DNA of 64,000 bases from Anaerolineae bacterium (lineage in GTDB: Bacteria; Chloroflexota; Anaerolineae; Fen-1058), in the NCBI GenBank assembly GCA_003154115.1, contig PMCF01000433.1:1-64000 (forward strand), written 5' to 3'. The notes under the pieces were generated by a model. That model was not told where the DNA came from. It saw only the letters and a program-made list of their open reading frames with translations, and made no database searches. Shown here piece by piece: positions 7,950 to 16,914 of the stretch; position 1 is the first letter of the stretch; every line of letters begins with the position of its first letter. A program made the translations under genes and the position numbers.

Positions 7950-9319
7950 AGCGACTCTATCAAGCGTTATTGATCGTCTTGTTCCTGGCGAGCTTAACTG
8001 TTCCAGCATTTGCCGCCGACGATTTCCGCGTCACGTTTCAGGTGGATGCCTCGGCTTACCCGCTGTTCAATCTGTACGTCACGGTGACGGATGCCAGTGG
8101 TCAACCGGTGCCGGGTCTTGCGTCCGAAAACTTTCAAGTGACGGAAGATGGCCAGCCGGTGACGATTGAAAGTTTCGCCGGTATCGGCGACTCGCGCCCG
8201 GTGGATATTGTGTTTGTCTTCGATGTGACCAGCAGTATGCAAGGCGAAATTAACGGTGTGAAAGAGACGGCGTTGCGCTTTGCCGACAAGCTGAAAAATT
8301 CGGGACGCGACTATCGATTGGGGTTGGTGACTTTTTTGGATGCCGTGGAGGAGGTGTATCAACCTGACAGTTCACTCACAGCCGATGCGCAGGAATTTAA
8401 GCGCTGGATTGAGGGACTCTATGCTCACGGCGGTGGCGACGATCAGGAATTGGCGCTGGATGCTTTAGCGCGCGCGGCGCAAATGAAATTTCGTGACGGG
8501 GCGCAGCGTATTTTGATCCTGATCACTGATGCGCCGCCGCATTATCGCAATGACGGCAGCAGCCTGTCTAATTTGACCTTCGATTCGACGATCACCGAGC
8601 TCCAACGCAATAACGCCACGATCTATGTGGTTGGCCCGAATCTGGCCGATTTGCCCGGCTACGGTCTGCCCGCCAGCAATGAATATGAACGCCTGGCGAG
8701 CGAGCGCGGCGGCAAATTTTACGACATCAACCGCAACGCGGATTTTACCGGCCTGATTAACGACATCGGCGTGACGATCGCTTCGCAATATCGCCTGACC
8801 TATCACACGCTGCGTCCAACGCCCGATGGGACTCTGCGCGGCATCGCGGTGACCGTGAACCGTGCAGGCCAATCGGGCGGCGGGACGGGCAAATACCTTG
8901 AGCCGCATCTCTTGAACATCGCCTCAAGCCCGGCCATCGGCCTGGTATTTCTGGCCGTGCTGGTGGGGGCCGCCGTAGTTCCAATGGCTCTGAAGCGGCG
9001 CGCGCCCGCAGCTTCGACCGCCTGGACACCGCCGACAGCGTCGCCGACTTATCCACCGAATTACCCGCAGGGGCCGCAGCCTGCGAAGCCCTATGTGCCG
9101 ACGACACCGTTTGCGCCGCCGCCTGCCGTCGTGCAGCCAGCCAGCTGTTCAACCTGCCGCGCCCCGCTCAAGCCCGGTGCGAAGTTCTGTAACAAGTGCG
9201 GGGCCGCTCAAACGATTGCGCCGCCTGCTCTCGCGGCGCAGCCCACGGCTTGCCCACAGTGCGGCGCACCGCTGCGGCCCGGCGCGAAGTTTTGCGGAAA
9301 ATGCGGACGGAATTTGTAG
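7946..9319 (+). CDS. Secreted/anchored VWA protein with cytosolic zinc ribbons
   Basis: 457 residues from the ATG at 7946, which overlaps the kinase stop (ATGA). A signal peptide (1-23, ending AFA) is followed by a small beta domain (VTVTDASGQPVPGL), then VWA with DVTSS near 93-97 and ITDAPPH. A membrane helix lies at about 333-353, and the tail carries two CxxC-(n)-CxxCG zinc ribbons with the GAKFCxKCG signature. Predicted topology is VWA outside and ribbons inside. Upstream in-frame codons back to 7610 lie inside the kinase gene and are not used. Paralogues are at 17832 and 24345. Confidence 0.9.
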   Translation: MKRLYQALLIVLFLASLTVPAFAADDFRVTFQVDASAYPLFNLYVTVTDASGQPVPGLASENFQVTEDGQPVTIESFAGIGDSRPVDIVFVFDVTSSMQGEINGVKETALRFADKLKNSGRDYRLGLVTFLDAVEEVYQPDSSLTADAQEFKRWIEGLYAHGGGDDQELALDALARAAQMKFRDGAQRILILITDAPPHYRNDGSSLSNLTFDSTITELQRNNATIYVVGPNLADLPGYGLPASNEYERLASERGGKFYDINRNADFTGLINDIGVTIASQYRLTYHTLRPTPDGTLRGIAVTVNRAGQSGGGTGKYLEPHLLNIASSPAIGLVFLAVLVGAAVVPMALKRRAPAASTAWTPPTASPTYPPNYPQGPQPAKPYVPTTPFAPPPAVVQPASCSTCRAPLKPGAKFCNKCGAAQTIAPPALAAQPTACPQCGAPLRPGAKFCGKCGRNL

Positions 9320-9356
9320 TGCAGGCTGCCAATTTGCGCTGCATGGGACTTAAATC

Positions 9357-10892
9357 ATGACACTGACACCCGGTCAAATTCTGCAAAACCGTTATCGCAT
9401 TGACGCGCTGCTGGGCCAGGGCGGCTTTGGGGCGGTCTATCGCGGCTGGGATTTCAACCTCAGCCAGACGGTCGCTATCAAAGAGAATTTTGATACTTCG
9501 CCGGAAGCGCAGAGGCAGTTTCAACAAGAAGCGATCCTGCTGGCGCATGTGAGTCATCCCAACCTGCCGCGCGTCACTGATCATTTCTTTGTGCCGGGGT
9601 TAGGTCAATATTTGGTGATGGACTTTATCGCGGGCGAGGACTTGCAAGCCATACTCGATCGGTCTGGTCGGCCTCTGCCGGAAGCGCAGGTGCTGCCGTG
9701 GATCACGCAAGTCTGCGCGGCGCTGGAGTATTTGCACACGCGCACGCCGCCCATCATCCACCGCGACATCAAACCGGCCAATATCAAGCTCACGCCGGAA
9801 GGCCGTGCCGTGCTGGTGGATTTTGGCATTTCCAAAATTTACGATCCCGCGCTGAAGACCACCATCGGCGCGCGGGCCGTGACGCCGCCCTATTCGCCGC
9901 CGGAGCAATATGGCGCGGATAGCACCGATCCACGCAGCGATGTCTATGCTTTGGGCGCGACGCTGTACACCCTGATCACAGGCCAGGAACCTCCGGAAAG
10001 TGTGACGCGCATCGCCAATAACTTGTCCTTGACGCCGCCGCAGCAACTGCTCTCCAGCATCAGCCCGCGTGTCGATGCGGCTATTGTGCGGGCTTGCGAT
10101 GTGTCGAAGACCAAGCGCTTTCAAAGCGTGCGCGAATTTCAAGTGGCGCTAACGACGGCAACCTCTCAAGCCCCTGCGCCGATGTCCCCCGCCCAGCGGA
10201 ACAGGGCCATGCTGATCGGTGGCACGGTGATCGGTTTGTTGTTGATCGGCGGCCTGATCGCAGGGTTGGCTGCGCGCAGCGGTCAGCCAGAGGCGACGCC
10301 CACCGTGCTGGCCATCATCACTCCGACCGCAACGACGACGCCCGGTGCGACTTCAACATTGCGCGTCACGGTGACGCCCGTTTCTACACTACCACCGACG
10401 GTAACACCACTGCCCTCACCTACGGCGACGCCCGCCTGTCCACCGGTTACGGGGCCATTTGCTGCCGTCTGGTCGGAGGTGCAGGGAACCCTCGGCTGCG
10501 CCACAGGCCGCGTGGTGAATGGCGCAGTGGCACAGGAGAACTTCGCGGGCGGGTCGATGTTCTGGCGCGAGCCAATCGACACAGGGCAAGCGCTGGTCTT
10601 GTTCAATAGCGGCGCGTGGCAAATCTTCAGGCACGCACCGTTCGTGGAAGGCAGTCCCGATTTTTCGTGCCCTGCACCAGATACACCGTCGCAATGTCCG
10701 CCCACGCCCCAGCGCGGCTTTGGCATGATGTGGTGCGACATCTCCGCCATCCGGCAGGGCTTGGGACAGGCCACCACCTGCGAAGAAAGTTACACCAGCG
10801 CGATGCAGAACTTTGAGCGCGGCTTTTTGCTGCGGTCGAGCAATGGTGCAGCTTATATGTTTTATAACAACGGAACCTGGGAGATACGCTAA
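9357..10892 (+). CDS. Membrane Ser/Thr protein kinase with C-terminal FERG-repeat domain
   Basis: 511 residues. HRD-class kinase at about 10-275: GQGGFGAVYRGWD, VAIKEN lysine, HRDIKPANIKL, VDFGISK, GARAVTPPYSPPEQYG. One membrane helix (about 281-302) and a Thr/Pro stalk lead to a ~150-residue outside domain with two imperfect repeats of the pattern F-x-x-G-x-x-x-R, then G-x-W (NFAGGSMFWRE and NFERGFLLRSS). Similar repeats occur on other bacterial cell-surface proteins; the ligand is unknown. The stop overlaps the next start by one base (TAATG), so the two are probably one transcript. Confidence 0.9.
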   Translation: MTLTPGQILQNRYRIDALLGQGGFGAVYRGWDFNLSQTVAIKENFDTSPEAQRQFQQEAILLAHVSHPNLPRVTDHFFVPGLGQYLVMDFIAGEDLQAILDRSGRPLPEAQVLPWITQVCAALEYLHTRTPPIIHRDIKPANIKLTPEGRAVLVDFGISKIYDPALKTTIGARAVTPPYSPPEQYGADSTDPRSDVYALGATLYTLITGQEPPESVTRIANNLSLTPPQQLLSSISPRVDAAIVRACDVSKTKRFQSVREFQVALTTATSQAPAPMSPAQRNRAMLIGGTVIGLLLIGGLIAGLAARSGQPEATPTVLAIITPTATTTPGATSTLRVTVTPVSTLPPTVTPLPSPTATPACPPVTGPFAAVWSEVQGTLGCATGRVVNGAVAQENFAGGSMFWREPIDTGQALVLFNSGAWQIFRHAPFVEGSPDFSCPAPDTPSQCPPTPQRGFGMMWCDISAIRQGLGQATTCEESYTSAMQNFERGFLLRSSNGAAYMFYNNGTWEIR

Positions 10893-12475
10893 TGCCTCTG
10901 ACCCCCGGCCAAATTCTGGAAAACCGTTATCGCGTGGATGCACTGCTGGCGCAGGGCGGTTTCGGCGCAGTGTATCAAGCCTGGGACGTGAACCTGAACA
11001 AATGCGTCGCCCTCAAGGAAAATCTGGATACTTCGCCTGAAGCACAGCGGCAATTCCAGCACGAGGCGCAAATTCTGGGGAGCCTCACACATCCCAACCT
11101 GCCGCGCGTGCAGGATCATTTTCTGCTGCCGGGGCAAGGGCAGTACCTGGTCATGGACTTCGTCGAAGGCGAGGATTTAGAAGAGATGGGCAATCGCCTG
11201 GGCGCGCCGCTGAGCGAAGACTATGCCCTGGCGTGGATTGATCAAGTGTGCGATGCGCTGGTTTACCTGCATGGACAAAACCCGCCGGTCATTCACCGCG
11301 ACATCAAGCCTGCCAATATCAAGATCACGCCGCAAGGGAAAGCGGTGCTGGTCGATTTTGGTCTTTCCAAGATATACGATCCGCGCCTGAAAACGACGGT
11401 GGGCGCGCGGGCGGTGACGCCGGGTTATTCGCCGGTGGAGCAATATGGGCGCGGCACCACGGATGCGCGTACCGACATCTACGCGCTAGGCGCGACAGTC
11501 TACATGCTGCTGACCAACCATGAGCCGCAGGAAAGCGTGCAGCGCACCATCCACGACGATCTGCTGCCCGCCCAGCAGGTCAATCCTCTGGTACTGCCCG
11601 TCATCGGGCAAACGCTGCACAAAGCCTTGAGCCTGTCGCCTGATCAACGCTATCAGACGGCGCAGGAATTTAGGGTGGCCTTGGCCAACGCCGCGCAGAT
11701 CGCCCGTCGGGATCGATTGCAAGCCTGGCAGCGGCGGGCCGAAGAGTACCTGAGACTGGGCCAGTGGGATGCAACCGAAGCCGCCGCGCGGCAAATCCTG
11801 ACGGTCGATCCGCAGCACGCGGCGGCGTTGGCACTGCTCAATCAAATTACGCAACAGCGCAGTGTGACCCAGCGGTATCAGGCCCTCGCGCGCACGATTG
11901 CGCAGGCCAAGGCAGAGGCCGTGGTGTTGGCCCAAATCGATCCGCGCCAGGCCGATCCCGATGGGGTGCTGATCTTACTGAACGCGGTCCCGGTGGCGGG
12001 CGAAACATCCGCACGAGCGGTCTCAGCCCCGATATTTCCCGCTACCCAGACGGCCTCCTCGCCCGCACTGCGGATTGGTGCAATCGCCCTGCTAGTGTTT
12101 GGTCTGGGCGCGGCCCTGTTGGGCGGCGTCGCCGCCGCCGCTGCAAAGTCGCAAGTCGAGGCGACCCTGGCAAGCCAGAGTCTGGGCATCGGTAACTTTT
12201 TCTTCGGTCTGGGTGCGGGTCTGGTGGCACTGGCGGTAGCCTGGCTGAATCTGGCACCTATGCACACCCGCCCGGAAACCGCGATCATCAGCGTCGTCAT
12301 CATCGCGGCTACCGTGGCGACTGTGTTGGGCATGTCGGCGGCCAGCGGCGCGATCTCGCAGGTGACCGCGACACAAGAAAGTCAAAACCTGGGTGTAGGC
12401 AATTTCGCGCTGGGGCTGGGTCTTAGCCTGAGTCTGGGCGGGCTGCTGTTGGGATGGTATTCCAGACGTCACTGA
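10892..12475 (+). CDS. Ser/Thr protein kinase with C-terminal four-helix membrane domain
   Basis: 527 residues. HRD-class kinase at about 10-270 (AQGGFGAVYQAWD, VALKEN, HRDIKPANIKI, VDFGLSK, GARAVTPGYSPVEQYG). A helical linker (about 275-375) with a TPR-like motif (AEEYLRLGQWDATEAAARQ) precedes four hydrophobic helices (about 390-522). Two of these carry near-repeated loops ending in SQ(S/N)LGxGNF, so the membrane part looks like a duplicated two-helix hairpin. No extracellular domain is present, so this kinase may sense within the membrane or partner with a neighbour. Confidence 0.9.
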   Translation: MPLTPGQILENRYRVDALLAQGGFGAVYQAWDVNLNKCVALKENLDTSPEAQRQFQHEAQILGSLTHPNLPRVQDHFLLPGQGQYLVMDFVEGEDLEEMGNRLGAPLSEDYALAWIDQVCDALVYLHGQNPPVIHRDIKPANIKITPQGKAVLVDFGLSKIYDPRLKTTVGARAVTPGYSPVEQYGRGTTDARTDIYALGATVYMLLTNHEPQESVQRTIHDDLLPAQQVNPLVLPVIGQTLHKALSLSPDQRYQTAQEFRVALANAAQIARRDRLQAWQRRAEEYLRLGQWDATEAAARQILTVDPQHAAALALLNQITQQRSVTQRYQALARTIAQAKAEAVVLAQIDPRQADPDGVLILLNAVPVAGETSARAVSAPIFPATQTASSPALRIGAIALLVFGLGAALLGGVAAAAAKSQVEATLASQSLGIGNFFFGLGAGLVALAVAWLNLAPMHTRPETAIISVVIIAATVATVLGMSAASGAISQVTATQESQNLGVGNFALGLGLSLSLGGLLLGWYSRRH

Positions 12476-12507
12476 TCTTTCAAAAACATCTTGGAAAAGG
12501 AGCTCTG

Positions 12508-13236
12508 ATGGAAACTCGATGCCCAAAGTGTGAATCCCCCAATCGCGCCGGGGCGCGGTTTTGCTTCCGGTGTGGACAGGCGTTACCGGTTGCTGCCCCT
12601 GCGCCGCAACCCCAGCAGCCGCCAGCCTGGCAGCCGCAACAGCCTGCGTATCCACCGGCCTGGCCGCAAGCGCAATCACCTGCCGCGGTCCCGCCACCGT
12701 ATGCGCCACCGTCGACGGAGATGGCCTATGTGCCACCGGCTAACTATGCGGCAGCGAGCACCAACACAGGCAAGGGCCATCGCCTGATCGGGCCGGCCGG
12801 GGCCGCCGCTATCCTGCTGTTCTTCCTGCCGTGGGTTTCGGTCTCGTGTCGGGGGCAGCAGCTCATGTCGGTCAGCGGCTGGAACCTGGCGGTTGGCGGT
12901 GAGATTCCGACAGCCCTCAACACGACGTTTCCGTTTACCGAGTACGCTTCACCCATCCTGCTTCTGATGTTGCTGGCGGCGATAGCCTGCCTGGTGGTGG
13001 GTGCTCTGGTCTTCCTGCGGAAGTTGCCCAACCGGCTGGGCGCCATCATCGCGTTAGCGTCCGTGGGAATTGGGCTGGGCGCGTTGTTGATTAAGGTGCT
13101 GGGCCTGCGCACCGGCCAGTCTAGCGCTGATATGAGCGTGTTGCAGATCGATCCCCAGCTGGGGTTAATCGGGTTTCTAACGGCCTACGCGGTCATCGTC
13201 GGTGGCGCGGTGCTGGACTTGCGCGCCAAGCCTTGA
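12508..13236 (+). CDS. Zinc-ribbon membrane protein
   Basis: 242 residues from the ATG at 12508, with AAAGGAG six bases upstream; an earlier in-frame start at 12454 would overlap the kinase. An N-terminal zinc ribbon (CPKC-(n)-CFRCG, residues 4-25) is followed by a Pro/Gln-rich linker and four predicted membrane helices with a small extracellular loop after the first. No enzyme motif is visible. The ribbon matches those on the kinases and VWA proteins, suggesting membership of the same complexes; function unknown. Confidence 0.8.
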   Translation: METRCPKCESPNRAGARFCFRCGQALPVAAPAPQPQQPPAWQPQQPAYPPAWPQAQSPAAVPPPYAPPSTEMAYVPPANYAAASTNTGKGHRLIGPAGAAAILLFFLPWVSVSCRGQQLMSVSGWNLAVGGEIPTALNTTFPFTEYASPILLLMLLAAIACLVVGALVFLRKLPNRLGAIIALASVGIGLGALLIKVLGLRTGQSSADMSVLQIDPQLGLIGFLTAYAVIVGGAVLDLRAKP

Positions 13237-13260
13237 CGGAGCGGGTCTGCTCACAGCCCT

Positions 13261-13303
13261 CGTCCCCGAGGGCGTCCTTCTGCGAAGGCGCTCCCCGGGG
13301 ACG
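13261..13303. terminator. Long GC-rich hairpin in intergenic gap
   Basis: A stem of about 20 bp with a small bulge (CGTCCCCG... paired with ...CGGGGACG, inner CCTTC-TGC-GAAGG) sits 25 bp after the stop codon. No T-run follows, so it may be a dispersed palindrome rather than an intrinsic terminator. A separate GC-rich segment at 13331-13362 reads, on the minus strand, as a GTAGGGGCAACCC-type repeat. Confidence 0.45.
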
Positions 13304-13376
13304 GGGAGCCGAGCGCTTTCCGGGATCGTCGGCCTCTGGGCGACCGCGAGGGTTGCCCCTACATAGGTGATAAGCC

Positions 13377-15191
13377 ATGACATTGACACAAGGTCAAACC
13401 ATTCAGGGACGTTATCGCGTGGCCGGACTGCTGGGTCAGGGCGGCTTTGGCGCGGTGTACAAGGGCTGGGACGTGAACCTGAACCGGCCCGTCGCCATCA
13501 AGGAAAACCTGGATATGACGCCGGAAGCGCAGCGCCAATTTCAGCACGAGGCGCAAATGCTGTCCGACATCAGCCATGCCAACCTGCCGCGCGTGACGGA
13601 TCACTTTGTGATTCCGAACCTGGGCCAATATCTGGTGATGGATTTTGTGGAGGGCGAGGATTTGCAGGCGATGTTGAACCGCACCGGTCATGCGCTGCCT
13701 GAAGCGCAAGCATTGGCGTGGATCGATCAAATCTGCGACGCGCTAACGTATTTGCACACGCAAGAGCCGCCCATCATTCATCGCGACATCAAACCGGCCA
13801 ACATCAAGATCACGCCTAAAGGCAAGGCCGTGTTGGTGGACTTTGGCATCGCCAAGATATTCGATCCGGTGCTGAAGACCACGGTGGGCGCGCGGGCGGT
13901 GACGCCGGGCTATTCGCCGCCGGAACAATACGGGCAGGGCCAGACCGATCAACGCAGCGATGTGTATTCGCTGGGCGCAACGCTGTACACGTTGCTGACC
14001 GGACAGGAGCCGCCAGAGAGTGTAGAGCGCGTGGCAAACAATGCGATCTTGATCCCGCCGCGCCAGGTTGCGCCAGTAATTAGCCAAGCTACCAACGATG
14101 CCATTTTGCGGGCGTGTGAAATCTCCACCACGCGCCGCTACCAGACTATGGCTGAACTGCGGCAGGCGCTAAAAACGTCCTTGCCGCACCCCGTGCCTGT
14201 GCGCCCCGCGCCCGCACAGCGGCCAACACCCGCGCCGAGGCCGACCCCGTCGCCCCAACCCACCCCGCTGCCCCAGTCGTATCCGCGCGGTGGGGCCGTG
14301 ACCAAACCGCCGTGGGGCTGGATCGTCGTCGGCCTGGCGGTGGTGGCGGTGCTGATCTTTGCGCTGAGGCAGATAACCTTTGCGCCAGTAGCTACGCCAG
14401 CGCCTGCACAACCTGCCATTTCGACTCACACCCCCCCGCCGCCGATCACCCGTGCGCCGACCGTCACGCCAGCCGCAGTGGTTCCCGCTTCCTCGAAAGT
14501 GTCCGATCAAGACGGCATGACGCTGCTGTACGTGCCGGCCGGGGAATTTACCATGGGCAGCAACGATGGTAACGGTGACGAGAAGTCGCCTCATCCGGTC
14601 TATCTGGACGCCTTCTACATCGATCAGACGGAAGTGACTAACGCCATGTATGCCAAGTGTGTGGCGGCAGGTAAGTGTCAAGCCCCGCCATCACCTGGGT
14701 CCAACACGCGGAGCAGTTACTATGGCACTGCGCAGTTTGCGAATTACCCGGTCATCCACGTGTCCTGGAACGACGCGACGGCCTACTGCCAATGGGCGGG
14801 CGGGGATTTACCCACCGAGGCGCAGTGGGAGAAGGCGACGCTGGTCGTCACCCCGCGCCCCTATCCGTGGGGGCCAGAGACACCCGATGCCAGCCGGTTG
14901 AACTTTAACCAGAATGTGGTCGATACTACGGAAGTGGGCAAGTACCCTACCGGGGCCAGTTTCTATGGTGCATTAGACATGGCGGGCAACGTATGGGAGT
15001 GGGTGGCCGATTGGTATGACAGTTATCCGAGTTCGCCTGCCCGCAATCCCACCGGGCCAAGTTCAGGCACATACCGTGTGCTGCGGGGCGGCGGTTGGAA
15101 CATTGAAGCGGCCTTTGTCCGCGCCTCGGGCCGTATCTGGAACTTCCCCGACAACCGGGGCGTTTTCGGCGGTTTTCGGTGTGCCCGCTAA
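13377..15191 (+). CDS. Membrane Ser/Thr kinase with extracellular FGE/C-type-lectin domain (putative DGR target)
   Basis: 604 residues. HRD-class kinase at about 10-275 (GQGGFGAVYKGWD, VAIKEN, HRDIKPANIKI, VDFGIAK). A Pro-rich linker, one membrane helix (about 316-336) and a Thr/Pro stalk lead to an FGE/C-lectin domain (about 380-604: DGMTLLYVPAGEFTMGS through LPTEAQWEKA and MAGNVWEWVADWY to GFRCAR). Active-site cysteines of true FGE are absent. The final 30 codons are variable against 1009-1104, while the last 33 nt, crossing the stop codon, are identical to it. The architecture implies outside ligand binding coupled to inside phosphorylation. Confidence 0.93.
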   Translation: MTLTQGQTIQGRYRVAGLLGQGGFGAVYKGWDVNLNRPVAIKENLDMTPEAQRQFQHEAQMLSDISHANLPRVTDHFVIPNLGQYLVMDFVEGEDLQAMLNRTGHALPEAQALAWIDQICDALTYLHTQEPPIIHRDIKPANIKITPKGKAVLVDFGIAKIFDPVLKTTVGARAVTPGYSPPEQYGQGQTDQRSDVYSLGATLYTLLTGQEPPESVERVANNAILIPPRQVAPVISQATNDAILRACEISTTRRYQTMAELRQALKTSLPHPVPVRPAPAQRPTPAPRPTPSPQPTPLPQSYPRGGAVTKPPWGWIVVGLAVVAVLIFALRQITFAPVATPAPAQPAISTHTPPPPITRAPTVTPAAVVPASSKVSDQDGMTLLYVPAGEFTMGSNDGNGDEKSPHPVYLDAFYIDQTEVTNAMYAKCVAAGKCQAPPSPGSNTRSSYYGTAQFANYPVIHVSWNDATAYCQWAGGDLPTEAQWEKATLVVTPRPYPWGPETPDASRLNFNQNVVDTTEVGKYPTGASFYGALDMAGNVWEWVADWYDSYPSSPARNPTGPSSGTYRVLRGGGWNIEAAFVRASGRIWNFPDNRGVFGGFRCAR

Positions 15192-15203
15192 CTTTCCATG
15201 TTT
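15096..15203 (+). other. Putative DGR variable region with invariant 3' end
   Basis: This is the partner of the region at 1009-1116. Codons for W, EA, VRAS, R, P, R and GFRCAR are kept, while residues between them change (NI, AF, G, IWNF, DN, GVFG here). Identity resumes at 15171 and runs through the stop codon into untranslated DNA to 15203, which coding selection alone does not explain. Confidence 0.55.
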
Positions 15204-15213
15204 GGACTGATTT

Positions 15214-15258
15214 CTGGATTTCTGTTTTTCTGATCAAGTCTTTCCGCGCGAAGCGCGG
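15214..15258 (+). repeat. Post-target shared block plus inverted GC hairpin
   Basis: The 28 nt at 15214-15241 equal 1133-1160. The hairpin at 15244-15258 (CCGCGCGAAGCGCGG) is the reverse complement of that at 1164-1178. A short A/T run follows 15259, so weak termination is possible. Confidence 0.5.
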
Positions 15259-15388
15259 CGAAAATTTTTGGAATTCATTGCTCCTAGCCCGCGTCGCGCG
15301 GGCGGGTAGGTGGAGCGGGATCGCTCGCGCGAACGCGGGCAGAAAAAGCGCCCGGCATCTTCGCGGACGCGGAGCACAAGCTGATCAG

Positions 15389-15751
15389 CTATAACGGCAG
15401 GTAGACCAGTTGATCGCGAAACTCATCGGCGCTGGACGTGGCCCAGATCAGCGCCAATTCGTCCAGCATCACGCCAACGCCGAGGTCAGCGTTCAGTTCC
15501 AGAATACCCGGAGCATGCCAGCCCTGCAGCAGATGATCGCGCAAGTGCTCCGGCATCGAGTGGCGGTTATTGGTGACGAGGATGAAACCGTTCGCTTCAC
15601 ACCAGATCAAAATATCGGGGTCCGACGTACCTTCGGGCGGGGCGGCCACATCGTCGATCTTCCAGACGACCAGCGTCGGCTCGCGCCGCAGCAATTCGCG
15701 CCGGTACAGCGGATCGACATTCTCATCCAGCAGATACCGGAGGTCGTTCAT
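15389..15751 (-). CDS. DUF5615 PIN-like protein, putative toxin
   Basis: 120 residues. The start LLDENVD, the central TSDPDILIWCEANG and LVTNNRHSMPEHL are the acidic and core motifs of the DUF5615 (Mut7-C/PIN-like) family, which usually pairs with DUF433 proteins in toxin-antitoxin-like modules; RNA cleavage is the presumed activity. The start overlaps the stop of the DUF433 gene (ATGA), so the pair is one transcript reading left. It interrupts the plus-strand signalling cluster and is probably an insertion. Confidence 0.8.
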   Translation of the reverse strand: MNDLRYLLDENVDPLYRRELLRREPTLVVWKIDDVAAPPEGTSDPDILIWCEANGFILVTNNRHSMPEHLRDHLLQGWHAPGILELNADLGVGVMLDELALIWATSSADEFRDQLVYLPL

Positions 15752-16080
15752 GGCGTGGCAAGGGCCGGCTGCCGTTCGGCTTTCAAAGCTCGCAGGCGCA
15801 CGACGACCGGCGGCGGATTGCGATCTTGCTCGGCGCGAGCGCGGCGGCCAAAGTCCAGCCAGTCGCGCAGATAGGCATCGACTTTCTCGCGGTTGTGCAG
15901 ATAATAGAGAATCGTCGCGTGGATGTGCTCCAGCGTCAGCGTCGGGAAACGCTGCGCCAGTTGTTCGGGCGTTTGCTCGCGAAACAGGTATTCGTACAGC
16001 ACCGACTCGATGCCGATGCGGTGGCCTTTGAGACGGATGTCATTCGGCCCGAGAAAGTCAAAGTAGTCTTCGAGTTGCAT
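15748..16080 (-). CDS. DUF433 protein, putative antitoxin
   Basis: 110 residues from the ATG at 16080, preceded by CAGGAG at good spacing; an earlier ATG at 16131 lacks a site. The sequence LGPNDIRLKGHRIGIESVLYEYL and TLEHIHATILYYLHN follow the DUF433 winged-helix-like pattern. Such proteins typically precede DUF5615 genes and are thought to bind DNA and neutralise the partner. The C-terminal ~35 residues are Arg/Pro-rich and variable. Confidence 0.8.
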   Translation of the reverse strand: MQLEDYFDFLGPNDIRLKGHRIGIESVLYEYLFREQTPEQLAQRFPTLTLEHIHATILYYLHNREKVDAYLRDWLDFGRRARAEQDRNPPPVVVRLRALKAERQPALATP

Positions 16081-16104
16081 GGCTGGCTCCTGTATCAGAA
16101 ATTT

Positions 16105-16127
16105 AAGGAGGTCTCTATGTCCAAACG
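16105..16127 (+). repeat. 23-bp direct repeat, left copy (ribosome site and first codons of the 16927 gene)
   Basis: These 23 bases (AAGGAGG site, ATG and codons for S-K-R) are identical to 16915-16937. After the MSKR codons the left copy reads into antisense toxin DNA. This is an orphan copy of the start of the FHA-type membrane gene, separated from the functional copy by the PIN module. Confidence 0.85.
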
Positions 16128-16137
16128 CCAACCGGTC

Positions 16138-16605
16138 TTACCCGCCCACATCCGCCGGGGCGGCTACACGGCGCAGCCACGGCACGCGATCAAAATCACC
16201 GTCGAAACTGGCAATGGCAGGAATGCCGCGTTCGCGGCAGGCGAGGGCAATCAAGGCATCGTTGAAGTTCAATTCGCCGGAGGAGGAACGCATCAAGTCC
16301 AGCACGGCGGGATAGAGACGCGGCACATCGGGCAGCAGCCAGTTAATATGCTCTGGCGGAACTCGATCATTCAACTGATCGATGAGGGCCGGGAATTGCG
16401 CCGCCCAGCCTTTTTCGTGCAATCGGCGCGCGATGGTGCTAATGGACTCGGCCGCCACGCAATCGAAGTAAACGGGCGTGTATTCGTGCGTTTTCAGGGC
16501 TTGCCAGACCTCGCTGGCCGGTGTGTGCCAGACATCATTTGGCACGAGCAGCGCCGTCAATAGGGATGAGTCAATGGCGATCACCATGTCTTCAGGCTCC
16601 GTCAT
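16138..16605 (-). CDS. PIN-domain ribonuclease, VapC-like toxin
   Basis: 155 residues (149 if translation starts at the ATG at 16587, which also has GGAG upstream). The acidic residues of PIN nucleases are visible: Asp in VIAIDSS, Glu in CVAAES, Asp in NFNDALIALACRERG and Asp in ASFDGDFD. VapC-type toxins cleave RNA until bound by their antitoxin. It overlaps the upstream antitoxin gene by 14 bases, so expression is coupled. Confidence 0.85.
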   Translation of the reverse strand: MTEPEDMVIAIDSSLLTALLVPNDVWHTPASEVWQALKTHEYTPVYFDCVAAESISTIARRLHEKGWAAQFPALIDQLNDRVPPEHINWLLPDVPRLYPAVLDLMRSSSGELNFNDALIALACRERGIPAIASFDGDFDRVPWLRRVAAPADVGG

Positions 16606-16861
16606 ACAGCGCCTCGGTGTCGGTCAGCGCGTCGCCGCCGACGGCGGGCGCAACGCCAATGAGCGCGTCCAGTCTGTCAGCGGGCAACGGCACAGTCGGA
16701 TACAGATACGCTGGCCGCTCGGCGACGACCTTGAGCGATTGGCCGTGTTGCGCTTGATTACGCAAGAACTGAACGAATTGCTCGACCACGCTCAAGCTGT
16801 CGGGCGGCAGGTCGGCCAGTAAATCTTGAAGATGTATCAGGGTGGCAGATTGAGTCGCCAT
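16592..16861 (-). CDS. Small putative antitoxin of the PIN module
   Basis: 89 residues. The N-terminal half is helical (LADLPPDSLSVVEQFVQFLRNQ), of the type seen in small antitoxins of the DUF2281 kind; the C-terminus is Pro/Ala/Asp-rich and could wrap the toxin. GGGAG precedes the start and a consensus TATAAT lies about 30 bases upstream. The role is inferred from the coupled PIN gene. Confidence 0.7.
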   Translation of the reverse strand: MATQSATLIHLQDLLADLPPDSLSVVEQFVQFLRNQAQHGQSLKVVAERPAYLYPTVPLPADRLDALIGVAPAVGGDALTDTEALYDGA

Positions 16862-16890
16862 CGTTTTACTCCCGTGTCTAACTTAGCTTG

Positions 16891-16896
16891 ATTATA
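16891..16896 (-). promoter_or_regulatory. Candidate -10 box for the PIN module
   Basis: On the minus strand this reads TATAAT, a perfect sigma-70 -10 match, 30 bases before the antitoxin start. The region 17 bases further upstream has only a weak -35 (TCCTTC). Confidence 0.4.
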
Positions 16897-16914
16897 CCAT
16901 CCGCATTTCAACTG

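Noticed and set aside
1164..15258. Hairpins at 1164 and 15244 as intrinsic terminators
   Set aside because: Stems are only 6 bp and no T-run follows directly; both sit within a conserved post-target block, so another role is more likely, though weak termination is not excluded.
15826..16563. Plus-strand ORF of 245 codons
   Set aside because: It is antisense to the DUF433 and PIN genes; only the orphan MSKR start inside it is meaningful.
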